From DATJZH01 sp035499215 (lineage in GTDB: Bacteria; Actinomycetota; Actinomycetes; Streptosporangiales; Streptosporangiaceae): a stretch of DNA of 13,586 nucleotides. The stretch spans positions 1-13,586 of the forward strand of contig DATJZH010000268.1 of the NCBI GenBank assembly GCA_035499215.1, in the 5' to 3' direction. The position numbers and the translations under genes are program-made. Below, in pieces: positions 11,842 through 13,586 of this stretch (within the stretch, counting starts at the first letter, position 1; each line of letters starts with the position of its first letter). The notes under the pieces were generated by a model that worked only from the letters and a program-made list of their open reading frames with translations, did not search any database and was not told the origin of the DNA.

Positions 11842-13446
11842 ATGTCTGCCAATATGTCCGCGCGCGGACTGGGCGCTACGCCCGGCAGCACGGCTGTCGC
11901 GAGCGGACTGCCCGGCGCGCCCGGCCGCCCGGCTCGCAAGCATCTCGGCCTGGCTCTGGTGGTCATTGCCACGGCCCAGCTGATGGTGGTGCTCGACGCC
12001 ACGATAGTGAACGTCGCGCTGCCCGACATCCAGAGGGCGCTGGGATTTTCCGGTTCCGGCCTGGAATGGGTTGTCAACGCCTACGCGCTGACCTTCGGCG
12101 GCCTGCTCCTGCTCGGCGGCCGCGCCGGGGACATTCTCGGCCGGCGGCGTGTCTTCATCGCGGGAATCATCCTGTTCTCCGTGGCCTCGCTGGCCGGCGG
12201 ATTCGCCACCTCGGAGGCCTGGCTGCTGACGGCGCGCGCGATCCAGGGCGTCGGTGCGGCGATCGTGGCTCCGACGGCGCTGTCCCTGGTCACAACCACC
12301 TTCCCGGAAGGCCCGCCGCGGAACCGGGCGATGGGCGTCTACGCAGCGATGAGCATCGGCGGCGCTGCAGTCGGCCTGATGGCGGGCGGCCTGCTGACGA
12401 CCTACGCGTCCTGGCGCTGGGTGCTGTTCGTCAACGTGCCGATCGGGATCGTGGTCGCGCTGATGGCACGGCGGGCGCTCACCGAGTCCCAGCGGCGCCC
12501 TGGCCGGTTCGACCTGCCCGGCGCGATCACCTCCACCCTCGGCCTGGCGGCGCTGGTCTACGGTCTGACCAGCGCGGCGACCACCCCGAATGGCGTCTCG
12601 CACTGGGGCGACGCCAGGGTGCTGCTCTCGCTGTCAGCCTCGGTCGTGCTGCTCGCCACGTTCGTCATCATCGAGTCGCGCAGCAAGCACGCGCTGATGC
12701 CGCTGCGGATCTTCCGCAACCGGAACAGGTCCGGGGCATACCTGATCATGCTCTGCGTCGGCACCGCGATGTTCGGGATGTTCTTCTTCCTGACGATCTT
12801 CGTGCAGACTGTCTGGCACTACAGCGCGCTCAAGACCGGCGTGGCCTACCTGCCGATGGTGGCCACCATCATGGTGATGGCCGGTGCCAGCTCCCAGCTG
12901 GTTCCCCGGATCGGCGCGCGGCCGCTGCTGCTCGCCGCCTCGGCGATAGCCAGCGGCGGCATGTTCTGGCTGTCGCGGATCAACGAGCACTCCACTTACG
13001 CTGGAGGGCTGCTCGGCCCGATGCTGGTGACCGCGGCTGGCCTGGGCATGCTCTTCATGCCGGCCACCCTCGTTGCCCTGTCCAGAGTCGACGACAAGGA
13101 TGCGGGCCTGGCCTCCAGCCTGGTCAACACCGGTCAGCAGGTCGGCGGCTCGATCGGGCTGGCCATCCTCGGCACCGTAGCCTGGACCGTCGTCGCCGAC
13201 ACCGCCAGGAAATCAGTGGCAGCAGCCAGGACCGCAGCAATAGCTGCCGCCAGGGCGGGCCATCCCGTGCACGTCAATCAGGCGCAGGCCAAGACGACGA
13301 TCTACAACAACGCGCTGGCAGTCGGCTTCTCCCGCGGGTTCGAGGTGTCAGCCGTGATCATGCTGATCGCCCTGATTATCACGATCGTTGCCATCCGGGT
13401 TAAGCGCGCCGACCTAGCCGGTATCGAAGGCCCGGTGGTCGGATAG
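11842..13446 (+). CDS. MFS transporter, DHA2 (EmrB/QacA-type) 14-helix multidrug exporter
   Basis: This 534-aa integral membrane protein exports drugs or toxic metabolites by proton antiport in the DHA2 family. Motif D1 is LDATIVNVALPDIQ (51-64) with the acidic Asp in helix 1. Motif A is GRAGDILGRRR (93-103) in loop 2-3. Motif C-like GGAAVGLMAGGLL (173-185) is in helix 5 and is the antiporter signature, followed by WRWVLFVNVPIG. A 32-residue Ala/Gly/Pro-rich N-terminal tail precedes helix 1, and a basic loop lies near 209-222. The length fits 14 helices. The ATG at 11842 follows AGGAG (11831-11835) at 6 nt. Together with the MarR gene just upstream it likely forms a substrate-inducible pump unit; the substrate is unknown. 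Confidence 0.93.
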   Translation: MSANMSARGLGATPGSTAVASGLPGAPGRPARKHLGLALVVIATAQLMVVLDATIVNVALPDIQRALGFSGSGLEWVVNAYALTFGGLLLLGGRAGDILGRRRVFIAGIILFSVASLAGGFATSEAWLLTARAIQGVGAAIVAPTALSLVTTTFPEGPPRNRAMGVYAAMSIGGAAVGLMAGGLLTTYASWRWVLFVNVPIGIVVALMARRALTESQRRPGRFDLPGAITSTLGLAALVYGLTSAATTPNGVSHWGDARVLLSLSASVVLLATFVIIESRSKHALMPLRIFRNRNRSGAYLIMLCVGTAMFGMFFFLTIFVQTVWHYSALKTGVAYLPMVATIMVMAGASSQLVPRIGARPLLLAASAIASGGMFWLSRINEHSTYAGGLLGPMLVTAAGLGMLFMPATLVALSRVDDKDAGLASSLVNTGQQVGGSIGLAILGTVAWTVVADTARKSVAAARTAAIAAARAGHPVHVNQAQAKTTIYNNALAVGFSRGFEVSAVIMLIALIITIVAIRVKRADLAGIEGPVVG

Positions 13447-13499
13447 AACCAGGGCCCGACCGGCTTGCGGCAGTTCCTGCCGGGCCGGCGCTGTCAGCT

Positions 13500-13533
13500 G
13501 CCGGCCCCGGCAGCTTGCTCAGCCGGGGCCGGC
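13500..13533. terminator. Strong GC hairpin between MFS gene and tRNA-Asn
   Basis: GCCGGCCCCGGC (13500-13511), a 10-nt loop, and GCCGGGGCCGGC (13522-13533) form a perfect 12-bp stem. The MFS gene and the tRNA run toward each other, so this is well placed as a bidirectional terminator. No T-run follows. A smaller hairpin, CGGCAG-TTC-CTGCCG (13468-13482), precedes it. Confidence 0.7.
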
Positions 13534-13544
13534 GAACGGGCCGG

Positions 13545-13586
13545 CTCCCGCGATAGGACTCGAACCTATAACCTGCCGGTTAACAG
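13545..13586 (-). tRNA. tRNA-Asn (anticodon GTT), partial at window end
   Basis: Read on the minus strand from the window edge: anticodon loop CTGTTAA with GTT at 13584-13582, then stem CCGGC, variable loop AGGTT, T arm ATAGG-TTCGAGT-CCTAT, acceptor strand CGCGGGA and discriminator G (13545). The positions fit standard numbering 32-73 exactly. The G discriminator suits tRNA-Asn. The CCA end is not encoded (CCG follows). The 5' half lies beyond the window. Confidence 0.95.

Noticed and set aside
12066..13403. A 445-codon plus-strand frame inside the exporter gene
   Set aside because: It is the out-of-frame shadow of a clear DHA2 transporter and encodes Arg/Asp/Pro-rich sequence with no domain.
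13545..13586. tRNA-Asn as an integration site for a mobile element
   Set aside because: No integrase, phage gene or duplicated tRNA 3' end (att-like copy) was seen in the window.

Overview
The window is about 70% GC. It is densely packed with genes that have G/C-rich third codon positions and strong purine-rich ribosome binding sites. Several families are typical of Actinomycetota: DUF1707 proteins, a GT4-type glycogen/maltose-1-phosphate synthase, DUF4232 lipoprotein, an HhH-GPD protein with the LDQQVP signature, and a DUF6295-like protein. The source is very probably a chromosome of a high-GC actinobacterium from the Streptomyces/Streptosporangiales breadth. The sequence does not let me name the genus.

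Layout from left to right. (1) At 2-1545 is the 3' end of glgC, overlapping a GlgA/GlgM glycosyltransferase by 4 bp; this is an alpha-glucan synthesis pair. (2) At 1657-2268 is a DUF1707 protein with a LiaF-like C-terminal domain. (3) At 2327-3062, minus strand, is a 63-aa two-helix membrane protein followed by a VOC/glyoxalase-fold protein; a pair of 23-bp direct repeats lies upstream of the first. (4) At 3301-3870 is an HhH-GPD DNA-repair-like protein. Behind it, on the minus strand, is a 46-codon relic of gamma-glutamyltransferase that keeps the nucleophile region. (5) At 4212-7200, plus strand, are a DUF4232 lipoprotein, a DUF885 metallopeptidase-like protein and a PCuAC-like lipoprotein with a degraded copper site. 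(6) At 7456-7962 is a second DUF1707 protein, with two membrane helices. It converges on a minus-strand block: a dienelactone hydrolase (10429-9689), a DUF6295-like protein (9678-9415) and a second-type beta sliding clamp, DnaN-like (9313-8012). (7) At 10609-10824 is a 71-aa two-helix membrane protein, followed by a GC-rich spacer with three tandem GGACGTCC palindromes. (8) At 11142-13446 are a MarR regulator and a 14-helix MFS drug-type exporter, preceded by three TTGA-N5-TCAA palindromes over a good promoter. (9) The window ends inside a minus-strand tRNA-Asn, separated from the exporter by a 12-bp GC hairpin.

Functionally most of this looks like chromosomal housekeeping and envelope genes rather than an island. 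I found no transposase, integrase, phage gene, CRISPR array or defence locus. The best-supported regulatory unit is the MarR-MFS pair, where the triple operator overlaps the probable -35 and -10. That predicts autorepression, and co-control of the pump if it is co-transcribed. The most unusual sequence-level objects are the gamma-glutamyltransferase relic, the tandem palindromes at 10874-10937, the 25-bp duplication that includes the stop codon of the clamp paralogue, and the three 10-bp AAGGA repeats ahead of the hydrolase. I do not see convincing evidence of a wholly new multi-gene system.
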